A stretch of 64,000 nucleotides of DNA from Symsagittifera roscoffensis. Its lineage: Eukaryota > Xenacoelomorpha > Acoela > Convolutidae. The notes beneath the pieces are model-generated. The model saw only the letters and a program-made list of their open reading frames with translations. It was not told the origin of the DNA and did no database searches. Where the stretch lies: assembly GCF_963678635.1 (NCBI RefSeq), contig NC_087071.1, positions 29,500,141 through 29,564,140 on the forward strand. Direction: 5' to 3'. A program made the translations under genes and the position numbers. Shown one piece after another: positions 1 through 10,949 of this stretch. The stretch's first letter is position 1. Each line of letters opens with the position of its first letter.

Positions 1-371
1 TTTCTCAAATTACACCACCTCCATTCCCCCAAGAACTATCCTTTTACAAACAATTATATTAAAAAAAACACCACAAATGGGTGACGCCCCACCTCCTATA
101 CACACCTTTACACGCGCTACGGCTATTTGAGCTATCCCCTAAAATTGAAGGGTGGTTTCAAGCTTCTGAAGAGTGCGGTAGGTGTTGGGTTGTAAATGTG
201 TCATTGAAAGATGGGGTTGGGGGGGGGGGGGGGGGGGTAGGTGCGTGTGCATGTGTGTGTGGGTGTTTGCGGGGAGAGGTAGTCGTATGTCTAAAGGGTA
301 GGGGGTACGGTAGGTAAGATGTGATGAATGAGGGCATTTGGTGATCAACATAGGGTTGTTTAACTTGAGTG
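1..371. other. Non-coding stretch with G tract and TG-rich segment
   Basis: I see no supported gene here. There is a run of 19 G at 219-237 followed by a TG-rich segment at about 240-265. The short open frames crossing it owe their length to the low-complexity tract (glycine or proline runs). Confidence 0.6.
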
Positions 372-584
372 GGCTCTTTTCCAGTTCCCCCTTACAAATT
401 CAAACTTGAAAAGCTTATTAAACATTGTCATAATGCGATGAAATTTGGCGTGGTGAACAAATCGACAACTGTGAAAAGATTTGTTCTTCATACTTTACAA
501 CATAACATCACGCATTTAGCCGTAATAATACGTAAAACAAAAATAAAACTCGGTATTTTGAAAGGGGGGAACTGGAAAAGAGCC
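372..584 (+). mobile_element. MITE family M1 copy next to gap
   Basis: Terminal inverted repeats are GGCTCTTTTCCAGTTCCCC at the left and the complement, ending GGAAAAGAGCC, at the right. The element is 213 bp and non-coding. The left 8-bp flank is cttgagtg; the right flank begins ct and then enters the N gap, so the target duplication is only consistent, not proven. The interior matches the M1 copies near 18.4, 20.1, 20.6, 22.0 and 23.3 kb. Confidence 0.8.
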
Positions 585-586
585 CT

Positions 587-786
587 NNNNNNNNNNNNNN
601 NNNNNNNNNNNNNNNNNNNNNNNNNNNNNNNNNNNNNNNNNNNNNNNNNNNNNNNNNNNNNNNNNNNNNNNNNNNNNNNNNNNNNNNNNNNNNNNNNNNN
701 NNNNNNNNNNNNNNNNNNNNNNNNNNNNNNNNNNNNNNNNNNNNNNNNNNNNNNNNNNNNNNNNNNNNNNNNNNNNNNNNNNNNNN
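587..786. other. Assembly gap of 200 N
   Basis: Exactly 200 undetermined bases, which suggests a scaffold join with a nominal length. Any frame crossing it is an artefact. Confidence 0.99.
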
Positions 787-2560
787 TAGCTAGAAAAGGC
801 TTAGATTTAGCTAATTCGTGATCAGAATTAGGATGAGAAAAAAAGAACCTAAAGAAAATCCCTGCTTTATTTAAACATTTGAAAAAGAATTGCTGACAAA
901 ATTTTAGATTAGATGTAAAGTATTTCAGGTCAAAAAAAAAATTTTCTCGGTACGGGTAGTATAATATAAAACCAGTATAGTCGCTTGGGAATACCAGCTA
1001 TATAGCCCAGTGTATACATAATGCGTTTCGATTTTCACCTGAATCGATTCTCACCTAGGTTCGTCTTACCGAAGTCGTTTCATTTGAGAACCGCATTTGA
1101 GCCCAACATGATAGAACATAAAATGCTAATATTTTAGTCAGTTCAAAACTGATTGCAATTGAGTTTCTGTTAGTTCAACTGCATGAACTGAATATGAATT
1201 CATTGTGAAAAAACACATAAAAATCACCAAATCAGCGCAAGAACAACTCCACTTTTTTGCTTTTGCTTGATTCCTTTAATTTTGTTGCTAATTCCTTGCA
1301 ATATAATTACAAAAACTTGCCCTTTACCAATTCTTTTTAATTAGGCGGAATTCATGTTTTTATTCCAGTTGTAAGAAAGGCCAGAATGTTTTTTGGTGCT
1401 GCGAAAGTTTTCTGATGACTTCTTCAAGAGGCAAATGTAATCCTTCAAGATGCAAGTGAAGTACGCTAGCAGAGTGTGAGGGTGTCAATGGCCCTCAGAA
1501 AGAAACTATTCATCGACATCGAAGACAACGTTTTCCCTGGCGGCAATCGAAAAACAAAAAATCAAGACCCTGAGCACATTTTTGTGGGATCTCGATTTTT
1601 TAATTAAGGAACACCCAATTAAAGTTTTGTGCGGCCGCAATTGAACCAAGTATCGACCTCTGCATAATTTCGTATCAAGGAGCTTTTCACAAGTCTGTGT
1701 GACCTCGAGTCAAAACTGGAAACACCACCCCTAGTCAAAACAAAGCCGACAACCGAGAATGCTGACATGGCAGAAGGCCGAAAATATTCCTTTTGGGGAT
1801 TTTTCTAAAGCCCGACGAACTCCCTTAAAAAGCTTCTAAGACCAAACCTGTGTTTTCAACCAATTCTTAGACTTTAATTTGTGCTACTTTTTTAACCCAA
1901 AAAATGGCTACTTTTTTGATGATCAGTGCGATAAAAACATATACGACGTTTTCGATTGCAAACCGTACTAGCAAGACCCTAGTAGATACCCTAATACCTG
2001 TACAAACCCAGTACCTTAGTACACCAGGAGAGTCTTGAACCCAGAAATTTTGGGACAAAAAGTTCCAAAAGTCCCAGAAAATGTTCCAAAAGATTTTCAA
2101 TAAAAATTCCTCGGAAAAATGTTTTACCAACTTTTCCTAAAATTTTTTTTGTTCGAATTTAGAGCAAAGCCGGAAACACCGTTTTTGTCTCGTCCGTTCA
2201 ATAGGTAAAGAATCAATTGTGTCGAGCAAGTTTTTTGAGTGAATCCCTACCTAGGTTTCCTCTAGTGGTCGGATAGTCTTTTAAATTTTGCTCGGCTCGA
2301 CTTGTTTTCGGCCGCATACGGCCGCGACTATCACTGCTACCATTTCGCCGTAAGGGTAACCGATAAACCGTACGCGTTAACTTAGTTTTATCGAAGCGAA
2401 GCCTTAGTAGAAACTCAGAAACACTCAGCTAAAGGTTCTTTAAGTTATATTCGTCATAAAATTTTTTACCTACTTGTGCCCACTTTACAACAAGAAACTC
2501 CCTAAGTTGTCCGCCTTAAAACAACCGTATCGCTCATCACTGTCCAAGAAATAAACATAA
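787..2560 (+). repeat. Long repeat unit 1 (LTR-like, degenerate)
   Basis: This unit aligns by eye with the unit starting at about 2703: shared anchors are 'gaacctaaagaaaatccctg', 'ttgcttgattc' and the block around 1890-1950 that resembles 3820-3880. It also resembles the BEL/Pao 3' flank at 17434-18330. Similarity to unit 2 stops near 2555. The frames that stay partly open in units 2 and 3 are broken here, so it is the most decayed copy. It may be LTR material, but neither end is defined because the left end abuts the gap. Confidence 0.6.
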
Positions 2561-2630
2561 TTTGAGCATACACAATAACAGTAGGAATACAATGCAAATT
2601 AACACTTGTTGACAAAACGCTTAATGTTGA

Positions 2631-2700
2631 CTAAGGCCTGTAGCATAATGGTTAGCACAACCGCCTAGAAATCTGAAGGTCAAAGGTTTGACGCTGAGAG
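2631..2700 (+). ncRNA. tRNA-like (SINE or pol III promoter-like) sequence
   Basis: At 2641 the sequence TAGCATAATGGTTAGCACA looks like a tRNA D-arm with an A box, and at 2685 GGTTTGACGC looks like a weakened B box (consensus GGTTCGANYC). The spacing fits a tRNA. No clean cloverleaf acceptor stem is visible, so this is probably a tRNA-derived fragment rather than a functional tRNA. It lies directly before repeat unit 2. Confidence 0.35.
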
Positions 2701-3489
2701 TTTTTCTAGCAATAATGGCCTAGATTTAGCCAATTTCTGATTAAATTAGGATGAGAAAAAAGAACCTAAAGAAAATCCCTGCTTTATTTAAACATTTGAA
2801 AGTGAATTTCTGACCAGATTTTAGATTAGATATAAAAAATTTCAGGTCCGGAAAAAAATTTTCTCGGTAGGGGTAGTATAATATCAAATAAGCATAGTCG
2901 CTTGGCAATACCAGCTATATAGTCCAGTGTATACATAGTGCGTTTCGATTTTCACCTGAATCGATTTTCACCTAGATTCGATTCTCACTGAAGTCGTTTC
3001 GTTTGAGAATTGCATTTGAGCCGAACCTGATGGAAAATAAAATGCTAATATTTTAGTCAGATAGAAATTGATTGCAATTGAGTTTCTGTTAGTTCAACTG
3101 CGTGAACTGAATATGAATTCCTTGTGAAAAAACACAAAAAATCTCCAAATCAGCACGTGAACAACTCCACTTTTTTGCTTGATTCGTTTAATATTGTTGC
3201 TAAGTCCTTGCAATCTAATTTACAAAAACTTGCCCTTGTTCAATTCTTTTAAAATAGGTCGAATTCATGTTTTTATTCCAGTTGTAAGAAAGGCTAGAAT
3301 GTTTTTTGGTAGTGCGAAAGTTTTTTGATGACTTCTTCATGAGACAAATATACTCTTTCAAGAGGCAAATGAGGTACGCGAGCAGAGTCTGAGGGTATCA
3401 ATGGCCCTCAGAAAGAAACTAATCATCGACATCGAAGACCAAATGTTCCAAGGCGACAATCGAAAAACAAAAAATCAAGGCCCTGAGCA

Positions 3490-3650
3490 CAGTTTTGTGT
3501 GATCTCAATTTTTAAAACAATGACCAACCAATTAAAGTTTTGTGCGGTCGCAATTGAACCAAGAATCGACTCTGCAAAATTTTATGTGACCTCAAATTCC
3601 AAATCGAGGAGCCCTTCACAATTTTATGTGACCTCGAATCAAAACGGGAA
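3490..3650 (+). repeat. Minisatellite, about 45-50 bp period
   Basis: Four degenerate repeats share the core TTTTGTGYGRYCTCAATT or TTTTATGTGACCTCAAAT, at about 3493, 3538, 3580 and 3620. The same core recurs at 5070-5225 in the tandem copy and in about five copies at 18070-18275, linking the left repeats with the BEL/Pao 3' flank. Confidence 0.7.
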
Positions 3651-3808
3651 AAACCACCCCTATTCAAAACAAAGCCGAAACCGAGAATGCCGACATGGGA
3701 GAAGGCCGGAAGTGTTCTTTTTGGGGAGTTTTCTAAAGCCCCGCGAACTACCTTAAACAACTTGTAAGACTGAATCTGTGTTTTCAACTAAGTCTTAGAC
3801 TCTAATTT

Positions 3809-4186
3809 GTGCAATTTTTTAACCCAAAAAATGGCTACTTTTTTGATGATCAGTGCGATAAAAACATATACGATGTTTTTGATAGCAAACCGTTAAAGAC
3901 CCTATCAGATATCCTAATACTTGTACAAGCCCAGTACCTTAGTACACCAGGAGAGTCTCAAATTCAAAACTTTTGGGACAACAAAAAATCCAAAACTCCC
4001 AGAAAATGTTCCAAAACATTTTCAAAAAAAATCCTCGAAAAAAAGTTATACCAACTTTTCTTAAAAACTTCACTGAAAAAAAAGTTTTTTTTTGTTCGAA
4101 TTTGGAGCGAAGCCGGAAACACCGTTTTTGTCTCGCCTGTTCAACCTTTAAAATCATCAATTGTGATGATCAAGTTTTTTGAGTGA
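3809..4186 (+). pseudogene. Repeat-borne ORF of unknown function, copy in unit 2 (125 aa)
   Basis: I do not recognise this protein. It starts with an FFNPKNGYFFDDQCDKN-like segment shared with the 114-aa frame at 5383-5727 in the next tandem copy. After about residue 55 the two copies are in different frames because A-run lengths differ, so at least one is broken. The segment is Lys/Phe-rich with no signal peptide. The matching DNA in unit 1 (about 1886-2030) is interrupted by stops. It may be a relic of a captured or element-encoded coding region. Confidence 0.3.
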
Positions 4187-4473
4187 ATCCCTACCTCGGT
4201 TTCCTCCAGTGGTTGGATTGTCTTTAAAATTTTGCTCGGTTCGCCCTGTTTTCGGCCGCATACCGTAGCGACCATCACTACTAACATTTTGCCGTAACGA
4301 TAGCCGATAAACCGTACGCGTTAACTTAGTTATTACTGAAACGAAGCCTAAGTAGAACCTCAGAATTACTCAGCTAAAGGTTCTGAAAGTTATATTCGTC
4401 ATAACATTTTTACCTAATTGTGCCAACTTTACAACAAGAGACTCCCTAAGTTGTCCACCTTAAAATAACCGTA

Positions 4474-4701
4474 TTGTTCATCATTGTCCACGGTGTCCAT
4501 CATTGCTGCGAGTTCTCTTCAACTCTTTACAAGTACATTACCATTAAATCTACAAAACGCCTCGACGACACTTTTAAAGCAGATCCAGGTTTAAGTTTTA
4601 ATTTGAATGCAAATAACCGACAAAAAGTTGTTCGTCATCTTTTCGGCAAGTTATCAAAAATTATGATGCAGAAAACATTATACTTTGGCACGACTTCATA
4701 A
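4474..4701 (+). pseudogene. Second repeat-borne ORF, broken copy
   Basis: A 75-aa frame whose later part (SSTLYKYITIKSTKRLDD onward) matches residues 4 onward of the longer 108-aa frame at 6080-6406. It ends early after QKTLYFGTTS, where a one-base difference changes frame against the other copy. Function unknown. Confidence 0.3.
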
Positions 4702-5382
4702 AAAAAAGATCAGTGTGCAAACATCGAACAAACAACGTTAACCCACTTACATTGGAAATTTTAATTGAAGATGTGAAAGATTTTTTTTAAAACAAAACAG
4801 CAGCCATTTTTTACATACAACGCCACATGACCCTTAATGTTTATCGAAACTCAATTGAAACAAGGACTTTTATGTGACAAAATAATTAATCTCAAAAAAA
4901 CTAACAACAAATAATTAATTCGTAAACTTAAGCTAATTCACCCTCCGCTATGTTTAGAAATCAAAAATTTTTTGCTATTTGTGCCAGCTTATCAATAAAA
5001 ACAAGAATTATTGACCAAATGTTCCAAGGCGGCATTCAAAAAACAAAAATCAAGGCCCTGAGCACAGTTTTGTGTGATCTCGATTTTTAAAACAATGACC
5101 AACCAATTCAAGTTTTGTGCGGTCGCAATTGAACCAAGAATCGACTCTGCAAAATTTTATGTGACCTCAAATTCCAAATCTAGGAGCCCTTCACAATTTT
5201 ATGTGACCTCGAATCAAAACGGAAAAACCACCCCTAGTCAAAACAAAGCCGAAACCGAGAATGCCGACATGGGAGAAGGCCGGAAGTGTTCTTTTTGGGG
5301 AGTTTTCTAAAGCCCCGCGAACTACCTTAAACAACTTGTAAGACCAAACCTGTGTTTTCAACTAAATTTTAGACTCTAATTT

Positions 5383-5727
5383 GTGCTATTTTTTAACCCA
5401 AAAAATGGCTACTTTTTTGATGATCAGTGCGATAAAAACATATACGATGTTTTGGATAGCAAACCGTTAAAGACCCTATCAGATATCCTAAAACTTGTAC
5501 AAACCCAGTACCTTAGTACACCAGGAAAGTCTCAAATTCAAAAATTTTGGGACAAAAAAGTTCCAAAACTCCCAGAAAATTTTCCAAAACATTTTCAAAA
5601 AAAAATCCTCGAAAAAAAAGTTATACCAACTTTTCTTAAAAACTTCACTGAAAAAAAAGTTTTTTTTTTGTTCGAATTTGGAGCGAAGCCGGAAACACCG
5701 TTTTTGTCTCGCCTGTTCAACCTTTAA
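5383..5727 (+). CDS. Repeat-borne ORF of unknown function (114 aa)
   Basis: The most open version of the first repeat-borne frame. It begins MLFFNPKNGYFFDD and continues through a Lys-rich middle (KKVIPTFLKNFTEKK) to a C-terminus ending LSRLFNL. No domain, signal peptide or membrane segment is evident, and I recognise no family. The unit 2 version (3809-4186) is frameshifted and the unit 1 version carries stops. It may be a remnant of a longer gene, because the frame at 6080 lies downstream in the same unit. Confidence 0.3.
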   Translation: MLFFNPKNGYFFDDQCDKNIYDVLDSKPLKTLSDILKLVQTQYLSTPGKSQIQKFWDKKVPKLPENFPKHFQKKILEKKVIPTFLKNFTEKKVFFLFEFGAKPETPFLSRLFNL

Positions 5728-6079
5728 AATCATCAATTGTGATGATCAAGTTTTTTGAGTGAATCCCTACCTCGGTTTACTCCAGTGGTTGGATTGTCTT
5801 TAAAATTTTGCTCGGTTCGCCCTGTTTTCGGCCGCATACCGTAGCGACCATCACTACTACCATTTTGCCGTAACGATAGCCGATAAACCGTACGCGTTAA
5901 CTTAGTTATTACTGAAACGAAGCCTAAGTAGAACCTCAGAATTATTCAGCTAAAGGTTCTGAAAGTTATATTCGTCATAACATTTTTTACCTACTTGTGC
6001 CAACTTTACAACAACAGACTCCCTAAGTTGTCCGCCTTAAAATAACCGTATTGTTCATCATTGTCCACGGTGTCCATCA

Positions 6080-6406
6080 TTGCCGAAGTTCTCTTCAACT
6101 CTTTACAAGTACATTACCATTAACTCTACAAAACGCCTCGACGACACTTTCGAAGCAGATCCAGGTTTAAGTTTTAATTTGAATGCAATTAACCGACAAA
6201 AGATTGTTCGTCATCTTTTCGGCAAGTTATCAAAAGTTATGATGCAGAAAAACATTATATTTTGGCACGACTTTATAAAAAAAAGATCAGTGTGCAAACA
6301 TCGATCAAACAACGTTAACCCACTTACATTGGAAATTTTAATTGAAGATGTAAAAGATTTTTTTAAAGCAAAACAGCAGCCATTTTTTACGTACAACGCC
6401 ACATGA
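6080..6406 (+). CDS. Second repeat-borne ORF of unknown function (108 aa)
   Basis: A 108-aa frame with a mixed, protein-like composition (segments LDDTFEADPGLSFNLN, RQKIVRHLFGKLSKVMMQK, TLEILIEDVKDFFKAKQQ), probably helical in the second half. The counterpart in the preceding tandem copy (4474-4701) is truncated. I recognise no family. It could be an exon or a fragment of a gene carried by the repeat. Confidence 0.3.
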   Translation: MPKFSSTLYKYITINSTKRLDDTFEADPGLSFNLNAINRQKIVRHLFGKLSKVMMQKNIIFWHDFIKKRSVCKHRSNNVNPLTLEILIEDVKDFFKAKQQPFFTYNAT

Positions 6407-6588
6407 CCCTTAATGTTTATGGAAATTCAAATGAAACTAGGACTTTTATGTGACAAAACAATTAATCTCAACAAAACTAACATCAAATAATTAATTCGTA
6501 AACTTAAGCTAATTCACCCTCCGCTATTTTTAGAAATCAAAAATTTTTTGCTATTTGTGCCAGCTTATCAATAAAAACAAAAATTATC

Positions 6589-7403
6589 GACCAAGTTAAG
6601 GGAAAAGCACACCAGAAAAATATAAGATCTTGCAAATGACAGTTGTCGAAAAGTAGTTTACGTTTGTTAGACATAATAAATCTTAAATTTGTTTTTCTTT
6701 TTCAAAATTCAAAATCATCTTTAATTTCAGTCTCGTAGATTACTGTCCTTCTGTTCCGTAGGCAACGAGAGTCGTAGCGGTCTTGCGAGAATCCTCTCGT
6801 TTGGTGTAGGGTGGCTTGTTTATTAGAATTTAATTTGATTCCGACATTGATCGCTACATTTTTCTGCTCTAATTAGAAAAAAAACAAGAAAAAATGTTTC
6901 AAAATGGAGCTTGCCCACGGCCAGAAAATGTGCAAAGTTTATTTTGCAAGTAGCGTGCTGGAAACAAATCTTTTCGAATACTATGAAAAAGTTACAGAGT
7001 ATGAAGATGCGATATAGACCAGCTGAAATTGAAACATACGTCAAAAATCTAGCAATTGTTTACAAAAAATTATAGAAAGAAATTATGATGAACCTAAACC
7101 TTTGACTATGAACAATAACAACGCTGCTGAAACCCCAAATAAACTAAAGTTTCACCTAGGATCTTTCACTGCAAAAATGGCAATCTCGCAGATCTAGCTG
7201 AAATTTACCTTGAATTAAAACTCAAGTGGGGCCAGGTAGCAACTGCGCGAACCCCGACGCCAAGCGAATCCGTTAGTTTCAAGAAAACTTTTTCACACCA
7301 CTCTAAGATTTCATCAGTGACTTTGAGTCGGCGTCAAAGAAAAGCAGCATTTGCAGAAACTAGGCGCGAGGTAGTTTAACGCCAGACAGAGGTTAAGCTT
7401 CGT
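6589..7403 (+). other. Leader-like stretch before BEL/Pao gag
   Basis: No supported gene. It begins at the end of the 1576-bp tandem repeat and runs to the first gag-like frame. It may hold the 5' leader of the BEL/Pao element, but I could not fix an LTR end or a primer-binding site. Confidence 0.4.
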
Positions 7404-7715
7404 TTGAACGAGCATGAGATCCAGCTTCAGTCGATGTCGAGTCAACTTGAACTTGATGTGGTTGTAGAGGAAAGCCGTCAAAAGTTAGCCGAAGCAACTA
7501 TCGAGGAGGCTGAATATCTGAAAGACGCTTCTAAAATCAGTGGGTTTTGTCGTAGCAGGTCGCAATTGGCAATGGCCGTTCAGGACAACCAATCGGAGGA
7601 AGACAGGACAAGAAGTTGGGTGAACACTAAATCGCCAGCTAAGGAAATGATTGAGCCCATGGCACCGGTTCAAAGTATCAACCTGGGACCTGCTTCCGAT
7701 TTCTTGTCATTTTAA
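7404..7715 (+). pseudogene. gag: BEL/Pao gag N-terminal fragment
   Basis: A 103-aa frame that is charged and helical in its first 60 residues (QLQSMSSQLELDVVVEESRQK), with many Glu/Lys/Gln, typical of the coiled coil-like N-terminal part of BEL/Pao Gag. The frame ends at a stop at 7713-7715. The upstream frame is interrupted, so the true start is not visible. Assignment rests mainly on position upstream of the zinc-knuckle and protease segments. Confidence 0.5.
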
Positions 7716-7790
7716 AAAATTGAACCGCCTTTCAGCAGGAGTCTAACGATGACTCATAACTCTCTTCCAAATGCTAACTATTTCGAAAAC

Positions 7791-8788
7791 TCAAAAAGTG
7801 TTGACGTCCCCCAAACATCAGATACAAGTGTCAGCTTGCCAAATCCAAATATAAATAGTATGTACGAGGTGCAGGAACAGCTACCTTTGACCAATTTATA
7901 CAGATACAACCCTTTGATGCAGAGTAGTTTTCATCAGTCTAATGATGCAAATTAGTTTTCATCAGCCCATTGCTCAAGAAACTTCTTTCACAAATACTTC
8001 TGCTATTTTTATGTATTGAACATTTTACCAACTAACGTTGGTCCTCTCAATCCTTCAACAGTGATCTTCCCCTCTAGCCCATATATGTCACAAAACCATC
8101 GAAAAACGAATGTTCAACCGTCCTCTAGCGGAAGAATGCTGTACACGCTACTACCGATTGGAAACCGTTGATGGCGCATCATACAAACGATCTTGGCCAA
8201 TAAGGTCTTCGGGCAGTAAACCAATCACTAATCAAGATCTAGCTGAAGTATTGACACTCAGCCAGAAGGGTCTATTGCCTGAGTCGACGAATTACCATTG
8301 CATTGGCTTGAATGCTTCAGTCAATTGAAAAGCGCAAGCGATGCAAAGGTTATTATTGATGATATTGAACTGAAATTTGTCAAAACCCTCATTTCAGCCA
8401 AAGCGAAGAATGCAATTGCTTAATTCGCATTTAGTGGAACACTCTACAAGGACACTTTGAAGACTCTGAAGAGGAATTTCGCACAGTCACAAACATTTGT
8501 GGTGGCTCATCTCGAAAAACCCTCATAATCTACAACTCAGAAAGTATTATCAGTTTTGCTTCATGTATATCCAATCGCGTCGCTATTTAATCGCTAAGCT
8601 CTGAATACGACTTGAAGAGTACTTCCATTTTGAATCAAGGTATTTCAAAATTCCTCCAAATATGAAAGAGTCGTGGTCTCTTCACTCTGTGAAGAGATGT
8701 TGGACACAGCCAACAGTTTTAGATTTTAACGACTATCTCCGCGACAAGGCTGAGGCACATGAATATACGTGTCAGTCAGATTGTAGAC
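7791..8788 (+). repeat. 998-bp tandem duplication in gag, copy 1
   Basis: tcaaaaagtgttgacgtccc occurs at 7791 and again at 8789, and the sequences run in parallel for about 990 bp with only scattered differences. Copy 1 carries gag frames at 7749-7955 and 8110-8328. Confidence 0.95.
8110..8328 (+). pseudogene. gag: BEL/Pao gag middle fragment, copy 1
   Basis: A 72-aa frame (RPLAEECCTRYYRLETV at its start). Downstream DNA in other frames reads KVIIDDIELKFVKTL and GTLYKDTLKTLKRNF, followed by LDTANSF, resembling the helical capsid part of BEL/Pao Gag. It is broken by several stops. Its near-identical partner lies at 9036-9326. Confidence 0.45.
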
Positions 8789-9780
8789 TCAAAAAGTGTT
8801 GACGTCCCCCAAACATCAGATACATGTGTCAGCTTGCCAAATCCAAATATAAATAGTATGCACGAGGTGCAGGAACAGATACCTTTGACCAATTTATACA
8901 GATACAACCCTTTGATGCAGAGTAGTTTTCATCAGTCTAATGATGCAGATTAGTTTTCATCAGCCCATTGCTCAAGAAACTTCTTTCCCACATACTTCTG
9001 CTATTTTTATGTATTGAACATTTTACCAACTAACGTTGGTCCTCTCAATCCTTCAACAGTCATCTTCCCGTTTAGCCCATATATGTCACAAAACCATCGA
9101 AAAACGAATGTTCAACCGTCCTCTAGCGGAAGAATGCTGTACACGCTACTACCGATTGGAAACCGTTGATGGCGCATCATACAAACGATCTTGGCCAATA
9201 AGGTCTTCGGGCAGTAAACCAATCACTAATCAAGATCTAGCTGAATTTTTGACACTCAGCCAGAAGGGTCTATTGCCTGAGTCGACGAATTACCATTGCA
9301 TTGGCTTGAATGTTTCAGTCAATTGAAAAGCGCAACCGATGCAAAGGTTATTATTGATGATATTGAACTGAAATTTGTCAAAACCCTCGTTTCAGGCAAA
9401 GCGAAGAATGCAATTGCTTAATTCGCATTTAGTGGAACACTCTACAAGGACACTTTGAAGACTCTGAAGAGGAATTTCGCACAGTCACAAACATTTGTGG
9501 TGGCTCATCTCTAAAAACCCTCATAATCTACAACTCAGAAAGTATTATCAGCTTTGCTTCATGTATATCCAATCTCGTCGCTATTTAATCGCTAAGCTCT
9601 GAATACGACTTGAAGAGTACTTCCATCTTGAATCAAGGTATTTCAAAATTCCTCCAATTATGAAAAAGTCGTGGTCTCTTCACTCTGTGAAGAGATGTTG
9701 GACACAGCCAACCGTTTTAGATTTTAACGACTGGCTCCGCGACAAGGCTGAGGCACATGAATATGCGTGTCAGTCAGATC
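8789..9780 (+). repeat. 998-bp tandem duplication in gag, copy 2
   Basis: The direct repeat of 7791-8788, ending near gtcagtcagatc at about 9780 where the next gag part continues. It includes the frame at 9036-9326. High identity between the copies shows that the duplication is younger than most of the stop codons, since several disabling changes are shared. Confidence 0.95.
9036..9326 (+). pseudogene. gag: BEL/Pao gag middle fragment, copy 2
   Basis: A 96-aa frame. Residues 25-96 match the 8110-8328 fragment with very few changes. It stops at the same place, so the stop predates the duplication. Gag remnant; not functional. Confidence 0.45.
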
Positions 9781-9923
9781 AAGTCAAGACCTGAGAAGGC
9801 TTCAAAGACTGGTTTCCATAAACGACCCACAAAAACTTTTGCCGCTGCTTCGGAGTATAACCATTTTATACTCCTTGCATCCAGTGTAAGGGTAAACACC
9901 CACTCTGGAGTTGTTCTGCATTC

Positions 9924-10136
9924 TTGAAAAAGACCTCAACCCAACGGGCTCAGTTTGCCGCTGAAAAAAGCTGGTGTTATGCCTGCTTGCAACCTGACGA
10001 CATGTTTCGGAAAAGTCCAAAAGCCCGCAAATGCAGTAAACCTGGTTGTGAAAACACTCAAAAAGTCTTGTTGCATGGTGCTGAGAAAATTTTCAGTGCA
10101 AGACTTGCAAACAAGGGGGTTAACATAAGCAATTAA
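9924..10136 (+). pseudogene. gag: BEL/Pao gag zinc-knuckle region
   Basis: A 70-aa frame with CYACLQPDDMFRK and CSKPGCENTQKVLLHG, the double Cys/His nucleic-acid-binding knuckles at the Gag C-terminus of BEL/Pao elements. Residues usually His in the first knuckle are Asp here (QPDDM), so zinc binding is probably damaged. The same segment recurs, more decayed, at about 13568-13660 at the start of the second large duplicate. Confidence 0.7.
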
Positions 10137-10249
10137 ACAAGCCTTAAAAACTCAAACAATACCGCCCCATCGCGTCGGAATAAACCGCAAACTTCGTCAT
10201 TGAACGTATCCGGGTCGCCGTCATACAGAAACTCACGGGACTCCTACCT

Positions 10250-10474
10250 GTGCTTCGATTGGAAATAGGTTCAAACACAGACGTGACTACTGCTCTTCAA
10301 ATGTGCAATTCCTGTTGTACCCACTCATGGATCTCTGCAGGCTTTCCAGATCAATTAAGCTTAACTGGGCAAAAGCTAGATATTCTGGTAAACAGCTTCA
10401 ATTCGACGGAATCCGTTCCCACGCAACAAGTCGAAGTAAACGTGTGTGCCAAAGTCGACCACCATATAAACTAA
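10250..10474 (+). pseudogene. pol: BEL/Pao aspartic protease region, copy A
   Basis: The frame reads MCNSCCTHSWISAGF, then LTGQKLDILVNSFNSTESV, which corresponds to the DUF1758 protease of BEL/Pao polyproteins (usual DSC/DSG catalytic triplet, here NSC). It ends at a stop, and the next frame, at 10505, continues the same domain. The catalytic Asp appears lost. The parallel copy is at 13797-14201. Confidence 0.65.
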
Positions 10475-10504
10475 TTTAGGGTTAGGCCGTTTGTCAAAGA
10501 CAGT

Positions 10505-10940
10505 TTGAGCGTTGGTTCGGAAATCATTGAGGTTCCCATTCTGCAGCCAATTAAACCTATTGTCTACAACTACTCCGATGTTGAGATGATATTGGGGCAG
10601 GATGTCTTTCATGCAACGAAGCCTCTCGAATGCAACAAAGCCTCTGTCTCTGTCCGTAAGGCCATTGGCTGGCTTCTCAGTGTCCCGATTCCCTCACCAA
10701 TTGGTGTTCGAGCAACCACTTTCAAGTGCATTGTTGAAGACGTATCAAGTGAAGAAATGGTCGGAGCTAGAATCATATGGCACGTTTAAGCCAGCTGATT
10801 TTCGTTCCGTAGCTGATAAATGTGCTCAGATAATTCTTGATTCTACCATGCTTCTTGATGGCAGCCGTTATTTTGTCGGAGTACTCTGGGCTGAAGACAA
10901 CATTTATGTTCTCGATAAATTTTTTGTTCAAGTCACTTGA
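10505..10940 (+). pseudogene. pol: BEL/Pao protease-RT linker, copy A
   Basis: Two overlapping frames (10505-10789 and 10602-10940) carry YSDVEMILGQDVFHA, AIGWLLSVP and then YGTFKPADFRSVADK and VLWAEDN, in the order found between protease and RT in BEL/Pao Pol. The switch between frames near 10750 marks a frameshift. Confidence 0.75.
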
Positions 10941-10949
10941 AAAGCGTCT

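Larger units (their letters stand above)
2703..5012 (+). repeat. Long repeat unit 2, including tandem copy A (3437-5012)
   Basis: The second long repeat unit. Its right part, 3437-5012, is repeated directly as 5013-6588 with a period of exactly 1576 bp. The junction word gaccaa recurs at 3437, 5013 and 6589. The left part, 2703-3436, matches unit 1 and the BEL/Pao 3' flank at 17.4-18.3 kb. Confidence 0.8.
5013..6588 (+). repeat. Tandem copy B of the 1576-bp unit
   Basis: A direct repeat of 3437-5012 with the same length. The copies differ by scattered substitutions and homopolymer changes, so the duplication is fairly recent. It lacks the 2703-3436 part of unit 2, so the duplication began inside the unit, at the gaccaaatgtt word. 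Confidence 0.9.

Noticed and set aside
81..317. Glycine/cysteine-rich frame at the left edge
   Set aside because: Its length comes from the 19-G run and a TG-rich tract; no protein-like features.
369..821. A 150-codon frame at the left end
   Set aside because: It runs through a MITE and 200 N; the middle is undetermined sequence.
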